Assembly: GCA_947627695.1 (NCBI GenBank)
Contig: CANQXF010000011.1
Location: 22,541-86,540, forward strand
Length of the DNA: 64,000 nt
DNA from: an uncultured Ruminiclostridium sp.
GTDB lineage: Bacteria > Bacillota > Clostridia > Oscillospirales > Ruminococcaceae
Direction of reading: 5' to 3'
The notes under the pieces are model-generated. The model saw only the letters and a list, made by a program, of their open reading frames with translations. It did no database searches and was not told where the DNA came from. Positions 33,238 to 42,643 of this stretch are shown piece after piece. Every line of letters begins with the position of its first letter. Position 1 is the stretch's first letter. The position numbers and the translations under genes are program-made.

Positions 33238-34879
33238 TTACTGACCGTTAGTTTCGAGAGCAGTCATGGCGATAAACTCGTCGTTTTCTCTTTTTATCAC
33301 AAGCTCCGAGCCGTAGCGTGAGCATATTTTCTTCATTGTAAGAATGCCGAAACCGTGGCTGGTGATGTCCTTTTTCGGCTCGTCCTTCGGCAAAATATAG
33401 CTGTTTGCACAGCGAATGTTGAGATACCCGTTTTTGAGCGAAACGGAGAAGTCGATATATCTTTTCTCCTCGCTTACTGCCATACAGGCGTTAAAGGCGT
33501 TGTCAAACATATTCATAATGAGCTGACAAAGGTCCTCGTCCCGTATGCCCAGCTCCGCAGGTGCGCTCACCTGCACAGTGAGCTTAACTCCCTCCTCGGC
33601 AGCTCTTGCCGAAGCGGAGTTAAGAATAACGTCCAGTACCGCCGATTTGGCGTAGCTCAGCCTTTCGCCGCTGTTAATGAAGCTGCTCTTTTCGTCTAAG
33701 TATTTTCCTATCTCCTCTGTACGTCCCTGCTCGTATAAAAGCGAAAGGGTCATCAGATCGTGCTTCCATTCGTGCCGCACCTCGGCAGTTCGCCGCACCC
33801 CAGCGACGATATTCTTATACGCCGAGAGTATCGCCCTGTTCTGACTTTCAAGTGCTATCTTATCCGCCTGTATCTTCACCGATTCACGGACGTGGTATAC
33901 CGTCACCGCAAGTGCACAGGCAAGTATCAGATAGTTTGAGACGACGATTATTGCGTTTGAGAACGACTGGGAGTAAATGAGCGAACCGAGCAGCTGCAGC
34001 TCCAGAAATACCGAAGGCACATTGTCAAATATGATGGTTATGACGTTCGCAGCGATTATCAGCGCCGCAATGACCCCTAAGAATATAAGTATATACCGAA
34101 GCACAGGCTTTTTAAGGTTTAATATGATAAACAAAAGCATCATCGGCGCTATGGCGTAGCGAAGTACCTAAAACATCTGCTCGGAATAGCTCCAGTCAAG
34201 CTCAAAGGTGCCTGTCTCCTTTAATCGGCATAGGCAGAAGGAAATACTTGCGGCAGCAAGGAAGATAAGGCTGAAATCGGGTGATGAAAAATATATGCTC
34301 ATCAGAAACAGACCGATAGCCAGCAGAAAGCATATCCCTGAGATCCCCGCGAATATCGCCGACGGTGTCGCTATCCTTGCGACCTGAAGATCGTGCGACG
34401 CGGAGTTGCTCACATATATCATCACAGGGAAAATATAGTTCTGCGGGTCGGTATATCTCGCCGTCACCGTCACTGTCTTTTCCTTTTCAAGCGGCGACAC
34501 CGAGAAGCTTATCCCCGAGGGACTGGAAATGTTTTGCCCGCCTGGGACCGTGCCGCAAAACACCGTCTCGCCGTCCACCATTATCTCCGCCTCTCCTGCG
34601 CCCATGCTTATACTCAGGGCCTTGAAATCGCCGTCGACGACGTACACAGTTTTGTAAACTCCATCGAAGCGTATCTCCTGCTCATATATTTTGTCGCCGG
34701 GAATAACGGTTCCCCCCGCTGCCGTCGTCTAGAATAAAGCTGACAGCGGTCTCGTAAAGTATCTCGTCAGAAATATCGGTAGTATTGGAAAAAAACGAAA
34801 ACAGTCCGCCTATCGCAATGCACGCAGCGATAAAGACTGTTATCAGTATAAAAAATTTGATTTTTTTCACAGTGATCAC
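33238..34879 (-). pseudogene. GHKL (AgrC-like) sensor histidine kinase, disrupted twice
   Basis: Read from 34879 the frame opens with a TM helix and DDGSGG, then shifts at a G6 run on the - strand (+ strand C6 near 34713-34718). One G fewer restores a continuous frame (TVIPGDKIYEQEIRF...YVVDGD). That frame passes an extracytoplasmic domain and membrane spans, then meets an in-frame TAG at 34168-34170, after which the same frame continues to 33238. The C-terminal part has the kinase features: RHEWKHDLMTL, MNMFDNAFNA (N-box) and HGFGILTMKKI. Intact length would be ~546 residues. The 3' ORF from 34143 might still yield a soluble-plus-TM kinase fragment. Confidence 0.85.
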
Positions 34880-34965
34880 CAGGACTGTGTCGGAATGTCA
34901 GGCAGCCGCCGAACATAATAACCAACAGTATTTATGTGTCCGTTTAACACAAAAAACACACATTA

Positions 34966-34994
34966 ATTATAACATACAGACGAAAAAAATTCAA
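34966..34994 (-). promoter_or_regulatory. Promoter of the two-component genes
   Basis: On the - strand TTGAAT (34994-34989), 17 bp, TATAAT (34971-34966). It lacks the island motif. Confidence 0.7.
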
Positions 34995-35066
34995 CTGCCC
35001 GAAAATGGGATAAATGTAATTCGCGGCAAAAATACGCCGTAGATAACACTCCTGGACGGCTTTTCC

Positions 35067-36041
35067 CTATATTTTCGGCTGATCCGACCTTTTTATCCGC
35101 TTTCCGATCGCGTTCAGACCGTTTATTATAAGCGGCGCCCCGGCGGTTATGTAAAGTATCAGCACGAATTGCTCGCAGGCCTTTCCTATCCCGCCCGCTA
35201 TCAGCTCTGATACAAGCGGTGCGGCGTATTCCTTCATCAAAAAGTATATCCCCACACAAACAGCGTAGCGTATTATTCTGGCGATAATTCCGCCCCCGCA
35301 GTCAAATTTGATGAATCTCCTTTCCAAAAACCACCCCAGTATGAACCCCAGCCCCATACCTGCATTTTTAAATGCGTCGGCAGACATTTTTGCAGGATCG
35401 ACTATAAGCTCTCCCGCGGCGTCGTAGTCCATAGGGTAGGATTTCACAGAGGCATAAACGACGAGTATAACGCAGAGCACCGCCCCGCAAATAAGAACTA
35501 TCCAGTCCTTTTTGGGATTTTTGTCCACCCAGCCGAGCAATGCCCGAAACGCAAACAAAAGCACAGCGGCAAGAATTATCGACACGATGACGTCCTGCGG
35601 AGTGTGAACGCCCAGATAGTTGCGTGAAAAGCCTATCAGCAGGACGAGGACTATTAAGATCACCCTGAAAATTTTGTTCCGCCCCTTTTTCATCGCAAGC
35701 CCGCCGAAGAAGCTGGAAGCATTTGCGGCATGTCCGCTTGGGAAAGAATATCCTGTGGCGTCTGCCATTGCTCCCTGAACGGGAACCACCCTTGCGTCCC
35801 GTATCCACGGGCGGTAAACGCAGGCGGTTATCTTAAAAAACGCATTTACGACCCTGTTATAGTAAAAGGTGAGCATAAGGTATATCCCCTCTTGCTTGTC
35901 TATACACCAATACACCGCCGCCACAAGAAGAGTAACGATAGAAGCCTCACCCAGCTTTGTAACGACCTCCATAAAGACGTCCAATATCCCGCCCGTCGCC
36001 TCACGCAAACTTTGCAGTAGCAAAAGATAATCTATGTCCAT
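35067..36041 (-). CDS. PAP2-family membrane phosphatase
   Basis: A 324-residue multi-span membrane protein with the acid-phosphatase motifs: a K-rich first motif replaced by IKITACVYRPWIRD-like text, PSGHAANASSFFG (second) and GFSRNYLGVHTPQDVIV (third, with catalytic His). Such enzymes remove phosphate from lipid carriers such as undecaprenyl or phosphatidylglycerol phosphate. About eight TM helices. Its promoter carries the island's motif (site D), divergent from the exporter operon, so it probably belongs to the peptide regulon. Confidence 0.9.
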   Translation of the reverse strand: MDIDYLLLLQSLREATGGILDVFMEVVTKLGEASIVTLLVAAVYWCIDKQEGIYLMLTFYYNRVVNAFFKITACVYRPWIRDARVVPVQGAMADATGYSFPSGHAANASSFFGGLAMKKGRNKIFRVILIVLVLLIGFSRNYLGVHTPQDVIVSIILAAVLLFAFRALLGWVDKNPKKDWIVLICGAVLCVILVVYASVKSYPMDYDAAGELIVDPAKMSADAFKNAGMGLGFILGWFLERRFIKFDCGGGIIARIIRYAVCVGIYFLMKEYAAPLVSELIAGGIGKACEQFVLILYITAGAPLIINGLNAIGKRIKRSDQPKI

Positions 36042-36076
36042 ACTTTTCTCCTTTAGTTCAACAGAAATTATCTATA

Positions 36077-36120
36077 ATTATATCACATAATATCCGACCG
36101 TGCTGTGTAATCTGCGCTGT
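36077..36120 (-). promoter_or_regulatory. Regulon promoter D: motif plus extended -10
   Basis: On the - strand ACAGCGCAGATTACAC begins at 36120 and the hexamer of TGA-TATAAT begins 38 bases later (36082-36077). It drives the PAP2 gene. Confidence 0.8.
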
Positions 36121-36178
36121 TAAAACGCGACCTGCGACATAAGCCGTTACCCCGCCGCCTGTTTTATGCGGTCTGAAT

Positions 36179-36222
36179 TTAGCGCAAACAACATTGCGCA
36201 GGTGCGGCAAGTGTGGTATAAT
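36179..36222 (+). promoter_or_regulatory. Regulon promoter E: weaker motif plus extended -10
   Basis: TTAGCGCAAACAACAT begins at 36179 and the hexamer of TGG-TATAAT at 36217, 38 bases later. It drives the exporter operon. Confidence 0.7.
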
Positions 36223-36247
36223 TAAAGTGTTATTCAAAAGATAAAGG

Positions 36248-38446
36248 GTGTGTTACAGCACAGTGAGAACCGAAAAGAAAGTTAAAAGCACCGTACAGAA
36301 GGGCGTTGCAAAGGTGCCTGTAGTCATGCAGCTTGAGGCTCTTGAATGTGGAGCAGCGTCGCTGACTATGATACTTGCATACTTCGGCAAATGGATACCT
36401 CTTGAACAGGTAAGAGCCGACTGCGGCGTTTCCCGCGACGGCTCAAACGCAAGAAACATACTAAAGGCGGCACGAGGCTACGGTCTTATTGCAAAGGGCT
36501 ACCGCTATGAGCCCGAGGAGCTTCGCACAGAGGGCAGGTTCCCGTGTATTATCCACTGGAATTTCAACCACTTTGTCGTTCTTGACGGCTTCAAGGGCGG
36601 CAAGGCGTACCTTAACGACCCCGCAAAGGGCAGCTACTCTGTGTCTATGGAAACGTTTGACAACTCCTTCACCGGTATCTGTATGATATTCGAGCCCGGT
36701 GAAGATTTTCAGCCGGGCGGCAAGCAAAAGAGCGTAATAGACTTTGCAAAAAGCAGACTTAAAGGCGCAGGCGCGGCTATCGCATTTACAGTATTCGCAA
36801 CACTCATATCCTCCCTTATCGGTATAATAAACCCCGCGTTCTCGAGGATATTCCTCGACCGACTTTTAACGCATGAAAACCCTGATTGGTTCATGCCGTT
36901 TATCGTTACGCTCTCGCTGATAACAGCGGTGCAAATATTGGTCTCACTGATACAAGCGTCGATGTCCTTTAAAATAAACGGCAAAATGGAGGTATACGGC
37001 TCAAGCTCCTATATGTGGAAGGTGCTGAGAATGCCGATGGAGTTTTTCTCCCAGAGAATGGCGGGAGATATCCAGCAGCGGCAGTTCACAAACGCCTCAA
37101 TTGCAAACAGCCTTGTGAACACCTTTGCGCCGCTTGTTCTGCAGGCGGTAATGATGGTGTTCTACCTCGTGGTCATGATCCGTTACAGCTGGATACTTAC
37201 GCTGGTCGGCGTCGCTTCTATATTTGTCAACCTCTTTATGTCCAGGATAATCTCGAAAAAGCGTGTGAACCTGACAAGGGTACAGATGCGTGATTCAGGA
37301 ATGCTCGCCGCCGCAACGGTAGCTGGTATCGAGATGATCGAGACTATCAAAGCCTCAGGCGCAGAGAACGGCTACTTTGAGCGCTGGGCTGGATATCAGG
37401 CGGGAGTAAACTCGCAAAGCGTCAAGTTTGCAAAGCTAAATCAGTATCTTGGCACGATCCCGGGGCTTGTCTCCCAGATAACAGGCATTCTGGTAATGAT
37501 ACTCGGAGTCTGGCTCACGATAGAGGGCGAATTTACCGTGGGTATGGTAATGGCGTTCCAGGGATTTCTCGGCTCCTTCACAGGTCCTGCTATGACCCTT
37601 ATCTCCGCAGGGCAGACCCTCCAGGAAATGCGCACTCAGATGGAGCGCGTGGAGGACGTTATGCAGTACCCCACCGACGTGAACTATGAAAACGAAACGA
37701 TAGACGAAGATAAAGAGTATGACAAGCTCTCAGGCGCGCTTGAAATGAAGCACGTTACGTTCGGATATTCAAAGCTCGCCGACCCGCTTATCGAGGACTT
37801 CAACCTGAGCTTAAAGCCGGGTTCGCGTGTAGCGTTCGTCGGCACCTCGGGCTGCGGAAAATCCACGCTCTCAAAGCTTATTTCAGGGCTTTATCACCCG
37901 TGGAGTGGCGAGATACTCTTTGACGGCAAGCAGATGAGCGAAATAGACCGCGCGGTATTCACAGGGTCGCTTGCTGTGGTAGATCAAGACATAATCCTCT
38001 TTGAGGACACCATTGCCAACAACATCAGAATGTGGGACAACTCCATCGAGGACTTTGAGGTGATACTCGCCGCCAAGGACGCACAGCTCCACGAGGACAT
38101 AATGATGCGTGAGGGCGGATATAATTACAAGCTCACCGAGGGCGGCAAGGACTTCTCAGGCGGTCAGCGCCAGAGAATGGAGATCGCCCGCGTCCTGGCG
38201 CAGGATCCCACGATAATAATTCTTGACGAAGCTACCTCTGCGCTGGACGCAAAGACCGAATATGAAGTCGTCAAGTCGATAAAGGACAGGGGAATAACCT
38301 GCATAGTCGTGGCGCACAGGCTTTCCACCATACGCGACTGCGATGAAATAATCGTTTTAAACAACGGCAAGGTCGTTGAACGCGGTACTCATGACGAGCT
38401 CTACGCCAAGGGCGGCTACTATACCGAGCTCGTCACCAATGAATAG
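36248..38446 (+). CDS. NHLM-type PCAT: C39 peptidase/ABC exporter
   Basis: A 732-residue protein in three parts: C39 peptidase (~1-150) with catalytic Cys in ALECGAASL and His in WNFNHFVVLDG; six-span exporter core (~165-470); ABC domain with GTSGCGKS, FSGGQRQRMEIAR, ILDEATSALD and AHRLS. PCATs cut RiPP leaders after GG and export the core. The architecture is that of the first ABC subunit of NHLM systems, which are tied to nif11-type leaders like those encoded at 12718-22577. Start GTG 36248 chosen; GTG 36263 is also possible. Confidence 0.93.
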   Translation: MCYSTVRTEKKVKSTVQKGVAKVPVVMQLEALECGAASLTMILAYFGKWIPLEQVRADCGVSRDGSNARNILKAARGYGLIAKGYRYEPEELRTEGRFPCIIHWNFNHFVVLDGFKGGKAYLNDPAKGSYSVSMETFDNSFTGICMIFEPGEDFQPGGKQKSVIDFAKSRLKGAGAAIAFTVFATLISSLIGIINPAFSRIFLDRLLTHENPDWFMPFIVTLSLITAVQILVSLIQASMSFKINGKMEVYGSSSYMWKVLRMPMEFFSQRMAGDIQQRQFTNASIANSLVNTFAPLVLQAVMMVFYLVVMIRYSWILTLVGVASIFVNLFMSRIISKKRVNLTRVQMRDSGMLAAATVAGIEMIETIKASGAENGYFERWAGYQAGVNSQSVKFAKLNQYLGTIPGLVSQITGILVMILGVWLTIEGEFTVGMVMAFQGFLGSFTGPAMTLISAGQTLQEMRTQMERVEDVMQYPTDVNYENETIDEDKEYDKLSGALEMKHVTFGYSKLADPLIEDFNLSLKPGSRVAFVGTSGCGKSTLSKLISGLYHPWSGEILFDGKQMSEIDRAVFTGSLAVVDQDIILFEDTIANNIRMWDNSIEDFEVILAAKDAQLHEDIMMREGGYNYKLTEGGKDFSGGQRQRMEIARVLAQDPTIIILDEATSALDAKTEYEVVKSIKDRGITCIVVAHRLSTIRDCDEIIVLNNGKVVERGTHDELYAKGGYYTELVTNE

Positions 38447-38458
38447 GGAGGTGATCTG

Positions 38459-40642
38459 ATGGGCTGGTTTGACGAACAGATAAGAGAGCGCAAGCAAAGC
38501 GATCAGCAAACCTTTGAGGAAGCGTTTTTAGAGCTTTCCGACGCGGTCACAGGCAAAAACGAGGCGGCAGTGTTTTCGGGCAATTTCAAGCTTTCACAAA
38601 ACGCCGTCGCCGAAGTGCTAAGGTTTTATCATATAAAGCCCCGTGAAGTCCCCGAGACCATTAAGGACTTTAACGAGCAGCTTGAATATCTTTTAAGACC
38701 AAACGGCATTATGCGCAGACCCGTAAAGCTCGACAAGGGCTGGTACAAGGAAGCAGTAGGACCCTATCTTGTCACGAGAAGATCCAACGGCGCAACCGTC
38801 GCAATGATACCCGCCAAGCTCACAGGCTACTGCTTTACCGAAAGCGCAACGGGCAAAAAGGTAAAGGTCACGTCAAAAAACGAGGGCGATTTCAACCCCG
38901 ACGCAATAGCCTTCTACCGTCCGTTTCCCCTCAAGAAGCTCTCGATAGCGGACCTTCTGAAATACATTCTTTCAACGATGTCGGTATCCGACTTTGCGCT
39001 TTACGGCATAGCGACGATCGCCGTCACCGCTGTGGGACTTATAACCCCTAAGCTCCAGAACTTCATTTTCTCCACCGTTATCGAGGCTGAGAGCATACGT
39101 CTTTTGTGGTCGGTAGCGATATTTTTGATCTGCGTCAGCATTTCGCAGATGATGATATCCGCCGCAAAGGAGCTTTTGCTCGCACGAATGAACACAAAAA
39201 TGTCCATCTATGTTCAGTCAGCCACGATGATGAGGGTGATGAGCCTTCCGCACAGCTTCTTTAAGGAGTACAGCTCGGGCGAGCTTTCCAGCCGTGCGCA
39301 GTACGTAAGCTCGCTGTGCAATATGCTTGTGTCAACTCTCCTCTCCACGGGACTTACCTCCGTTTTCTCGCTCATTTACATAGGGCAGATCTTCGAGTAT
39401 GCGCCCGCCCTCGTCGTCCCTGCGCTGGTAATTATCATAGTGACCGTCGTGTTCTCGGTGGTATCTTCTATGGTGCAGATGAAATATTCGAAGATGTCAA
39501 TGGAGCTCGGCGCAAAGGAAAGCGGTCTCAGCTACTCGATGATATCAGGCATACAGAAGATAAAGCTCGCGGGGGCGGAAAAAAGGGTATTTGCAAAGTG
39601 GGCAAGCGAGCACGCCCGCGAGGCTAAGATCGAATACAATCCCCCCGCATATATAAAATACAACAGCGTTCTTTCCATGCTGATATCTTCTATCGGTATG
39701 ATAGTGATGTATTATGTTTCGGTAGAAAGCGGCATTTCGGTAGCCGACTACTACGCCTTCAACACCGCCTACGGTATGGTGTCAGGCGCATTCAGCGCGC
39801 TTGCGGGTATTGCCCTTACCGTTGCGAACATAAAGCCGATACTCGATATGGCAAAGCCGATACTTGGCGCCGTCCCCGAGGTCTCTGAGGGCAAGCAGGT
39901 CATAACAAGGCTTGCAGGCGGCATTGAGATCAACAACGTGACGTTCAGGTATAATGAGAATATGCCCAACGTACTCGACAACCTTTCCCTTAAGATAACC
40001 CCAGGTCAGTACGTTGCGATAGTCGGCTCCACAGGCTGCGGAAAATCCACGCTGATGAGACTGCTTTTAGGCTTTGAGACCCCGCAGCGAGGCGCTGTGT
40101 ATTACGACGGCAGGGACATCTCAACTGTCGACCTTAAATCCCTCCGCCGCAAGATAGGCGTCGTAATGCAAAACGGCAAGCTCTTTACAGGCGACGTTTT
40201 CTCCAACATAACCATCTCCGCCCCGCAGCTTACTATGGACTCCGCATGGGAAGCCGCCGAGCTTGCGGGCATCGCCGACGACATAAGAGCAATGCCGATG
40301 GGAATGCACACCCTCATCTCGGAGGGCTCGGGAGGAATTTCAGGCGGTCAGCGCCAGAGATTGATGATAGCGAGAGCAATAGCGCCTAAACCGAAGATAC
40401 TTATGCTGGACGAAGCCACCTCCGCCCTTAACAATCTGACCCAGAAAAAGGTGTCCGAGTCGCTTGACAAGCTCAAATGCACAAGAATAGTCATCGCCCA
40501 CCGCCTTTCGACGATAAAGCAGTGCGACAGGATAATCTTCCTCGAAAAGGGACATATCGTTGAGGACGGCACCTACGACGAGCTGATAGCCTTGGGCGGA
40601 AAATTTGCCGAGCTGGTAGAACGCCAGCGGCTTGACGTTTAA
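38459..40642 (+). CDS. NHLM-type ABC exporter, second subunit
   Basis: A 727-residue ABC half-transporter with an N-terminal ~150-residue non-peptidase domain (WFDEQIRERKQSDQ... LYRPFPLKKLS), the membrane core, and an ABC domain with GSTGCGKS, ISGGQRQRLMIAR and MLDEATSALN. The Asp after ATSAL is Asn, so one of the two ATP sites may be weak. In NHLM systems this subunit pairs with the peptidase-bearing one. Twelve bases separate it from that gene. Confidence 0.92.
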   Translation: MGWFDEQIRERKQSDQQTFEEAFLELSDAVTGKNEAAVFSGNFKLSQNAVAEVLRFYHIKPREVPETIKDFNEQLEYLLRPNGIMRRPVKLDKGWYKEAVGPYLVTRRSNGATVAMIPAKLTGYCFTESATGKKVKVTSKNEGDFNPDAIAFYRPFPLKKLSIADLLKYILSTMSVSDFALYGIATIAVTAVGLITPKLQNFIFSTVIEAESIRLLWSVAIFLICVSISQMMISAAKELLLARMNTKMSIYVQSATMMRVMSLPHSFFKEYSSGELSSRAQYVSSLCNMLVSTLLSTGLTSVFSLIYIGQIFEYAPALVVPALVIIIVTVVFSVVSSMVQMKYSKMSMELGAKESGLSYSMISGIQKIKLAGAEKRVFAKWASEHAREAKIEYNPPAYIKYNSVLSMLISSIGMIVMYYVSVESGISVADYYAFNTAYGMVSGAFSALAGIALTVANIKPILDMAKPILGAVPEVSEGKQVITRLAGGIEINNVTFRYNENMPNVLDNLSLKITPGQYVAIVGSTGCGKSTLMRLLLGFETPQRGAVYYDGRDISTVDLKSLRRKIGVVMQNGKLFTGDVFSNITISAPQLTMDSAWEAAELAGIADDIRAMPMGMHTLISEGSGGISGGQRQRLMIARAIAPKPKILMLDEATSALNNLTQKKVSESLDKLKCTRIVIAHRLSTIKQCDRIIFLEKGHIVEDGTYDELIALGGKFAELVERQRLDV

Positions 40643-40684
40643 ATCAGCAAATAATATCTCATAATAAAGAAAGGGCATAATGAA

Positions 40685-40981
40685 ATGACAATCACAAAAA
40701 ATCTTGAAGACAAAAAACTTACTGTCGCCCTTGAGGGCAGACTTGACACAGGAACCGCCCCGCAGCTTGAGGCGGAACTCAAGACCTCTGTCAACGGCAT
40801 TGAGGAGCTTGTCCTGGACCTTGCGAACCTTGAATATATGTCCTCGGCGGGACTTCGTGTTCTTCTTTCCGCACAGAAGGTCATGAACCGTCAGGGCTCA
40901 ATGAAGGTCATACACGTCAATGAAACCATCTCCGAAATTTTCGAGATAACAGGTTTCAGCGAAATACTTACGATAGAATGA
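40685..40981 (+). CDS. STAS-domain anti-anti-sigma factor-like protein
   Basis: A 98-residue single STAS domain with the phospho-acceptor region LDLANLEYMSSAGLRVLLSAQK, where the second Ser of SSAG is the family's phosphorylation site. Such proteins bind RsbW-type kinases when unphosphorylated and are reset by SpoIIE-type phosphatases. It lies in the exporter operon between the ABC genes and an RsbW-like gene, with a SpoIIE phosphatase encoded at 17116. Confidence 0.93.
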   Translation: MTITKNLEDKKLTVALEGRLDTGTAPQLEAELKTSVNGIEELVLDLANLEYMSSAGLRVLLSAQKVMNRQGSMKVIHVNETISEIFEITGFSEILTIE

Positions 40982-40991
40982 TGGTGGTGCT

Positions 40992-41597
40992 ATGGTAACA
41001 GATATTATTTCAGTAAAAAACGACGGCACAGGCGTTATCGAGGCCGTAAACGAAACAGAGCGCTTTGCGGAATACCAGAAGCTCAGCCATAAGGAAGCCC
41101 TTCGCCTGAGGCTTCTGGCGGAGGAAATGACAGGGCTTGTTAAAAACCTTGTGGGCAATTTCGACGGCAGGTTCTGGGTCGAGGGCGACAAAAACGCAGT
41201 ATCCCTTTGCCTTGAAGCCGACTGCAACGTTGACAGCGAACGGTACGACGCGCTCTTAAAGGTATCCACAAGCGGCAGGAACGAGGCGCACAAGGGCTTT
41301 ATGGGCAAGCTCGCAGGCATATTTGAATACTGCCTGATGTCCTATGAGACCTCCGCAAAGTACAGCGGCGGCTATTTCGATTATATGTACGACGACGTTA
41401 CGAACTTCGGCTACGAAAAGATGTGGTCGCTTGCGGCCATGAGAAACGAGCTGGAAAATATGGACGGGACCACTGAGGCTAAAGAGGAGTGGGACGAGCT
41501 GGAAAAGTCGATAGTCGCCTCTCTTGCAGATGAAGTAACGGTAGGAGTAAAGTCGCGCAAGGTCCGCCTCGTTATCAAAAAATCTTTTAAGGGGTAA
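40992..41597 (+). CDS. Divergent RsbW-like (HATPase-fold) protein
   Basis: A 201-residue protein without a clear family. Residues ~30-60 (LSHKEALRLRLLAEEMTGLVKNLVG) align by eye with the first helix and N-box of RsbW/GHKL ATPases, and the C-terminal VTVGVKSRKVRLVIKK looks like its last strands. The glycine boxes of the ATP site are not recognisable, so it may be a non-catalytic member. It is spaced 10 and 5 bases from its neighbours, so co-translated. The sequence between is unique. Confidence 0.65.
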   Translation: MVTDIISVKNDGTGVIEAVNETERFAEYQKLSHKEALRLRLLAEEMTGLVKNLVGNFDGRFWVEGDKNAVSLCLEADCNVDSERYDALLKVSTSGRNEAHKGFMGKLAGIFEYCLMSYETSAKYSGGYFDYMYDDVTNFGYEKMWSLAAMRNELENMDGTTEAKEEWDELEKSIVASLADEVTVGVKSRKVRLVIKKSFKG

Positions 41598-41602
41598 AAT
41601 TT

Positions 41603-42085
41603 ATGGCTGATCAGAACACGATTTTCAGAAAAAAGAGCCTTGACCGCGTTTCCTCTCCCGAGCAGCTCAACGACTATATCAAGGTCGCTACCCCGGGAAT
41701 GTGGCTGATATTTCTCGCGATAGTCGTCTTCCTCATGGGAATGATAGTATGGGGAGTAGTCGGAACACTGGAGACCACGGTACACGGAGCTGTGGTTTTC
41801 GACGGTGAAAATTCCGCAGTATACGTTTCGGAGGAAAGCGCCGAAAAGGTAAGTCCGGGGCAGACGCTTCGTGCCGACGGCATGGAATTTACCGTCGGGG
41901 AAAGGCTGGGAGATCCGGTCGAGCTTGACCCCGAGAGTAATTCTTATCTTATCCACGCAGGCGGCTTTGAGGACGGCGAGTGGGTATACCGTATTTCTAT
42001 TGAATCCGCAGGCGAAAAGAACGGCACATTCGGGTGCGAGATCGTTACCGACAGCGTTTCTCCACTCAGCTTTGTTATGAACTGA
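41603..42085 (+). CDS. Short NHLP/HlyD-like secretion accessory protein
   Basis: A 160-residue protein whose start (FRKKSLDRVSSPEQLNDYIKV) matches the N terminus of NHLP-type bacteriocin secretion (HlyD-like) proteins. One TM helix (~33-55) follows, then a small beta-rich lobe resembling a biotinyl-lipoyl half domain. The long coiled coil and second half of a full membrane-fusion protein are missing. A Gram-positive cell without an outer membrane may need only this short form. Confidence 0.8.
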   Translation: MADQNTIFRKKSLDRVSSPEQLNDYIKVATPGMWLIFLAIVVFLMGMIVWGVVGTLETTVHGAVVFDGENSAVYVSEESAEKVSPGQTLRADGMEFTVGERLGDPVELDPESNSYLIHAGGFEDGEWVYRISIESAGEKNGTFGCEIVTDSVSPLSFVMN

Positions 42086-42106
42086 AGGACGTAAGGAGAG
42101 GTATTC

Positions 42107-42514
42107 ATGAAGGAGCTTAACGTTTCCGCGACGATAGAAAATATCCCTGTTGTCACGGAATTTGTGGACGCCGAGCTTGAAAGTTGCAACTGCCCTATGA
42201 AAGCGCAAATGCAGATAGACATAGCCATCGACGAGCTTTTCGGCAATATCGCAAGATACGCGTATAACCCTGACGTCGGTCCCGCAACGGTGAGGGTGGA
42301 GGTCCTTTCTGACCCGCTTGCGGTGGAGATAACCTTTATCGACGGCGGCGTCCCGTACGACCCGCTTAAAAAGGACGACCCCGACGTGACTCTTTCCGCC
42401 GAGCAGCGCGAGATAGGCGGACTTGGTATCTTTATGGTGAAAAAGTCGATGGACAGCATTGCCTACGAATACAAGGACGGCAAAAATATCCTTGCTATTA
42501 AAAAGAACTTATAA
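42107..42514 (+). CDS. RsbW/SpoIIAB-like anti-sigma kinase
   Basis: A 135-residue GHKL ATPase with N-box IDIAIDELFGNIARYAY, G1-like FIDGGVPYDPL, and G2-like GGLGIFMVKKSMD. Family members phosphorylate STAS partners and sequester a target such as a sigma factor. No sigma factor gene is adjacent, so the target may be the exporter or another protein. Last gene of the export operon, followed by a terminator. Confidence 0.92.
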   Translation: MKELNVSATIENIPVVTEFVDAELESCNCPMKAQMQIDIAIDELFGNIARYAYNPDVGPATVRVEVLSDPLAVEITFIDGGVPYDPLKKDDPDVTLSAEQREIGGLGIFMVKKSMDSIAYEYKDGKNILAIKKNL

Positions 42515-42567
42515 AACGAGAACAATTCAGTCTTTTATCGGCATACCGCCCAACCGAACATAAAAGT

Positions 42568-42603
42568 AACCGCCCTGTTAAATTACAGGTCGGTTATTTT
42601 TTT
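42568..42603 (+). terminator. Terminator of the export operon
   Basis: Stem AACCG-x-CCTGT / ACAGG-x-CGGTT with TAAATT loop, then ATTTTTTT. Confidence 0.85.
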
Positions 42604-42643
42604 ATATATATATTTTTAAATCCAGTCTACTCTCCAACCCTTC

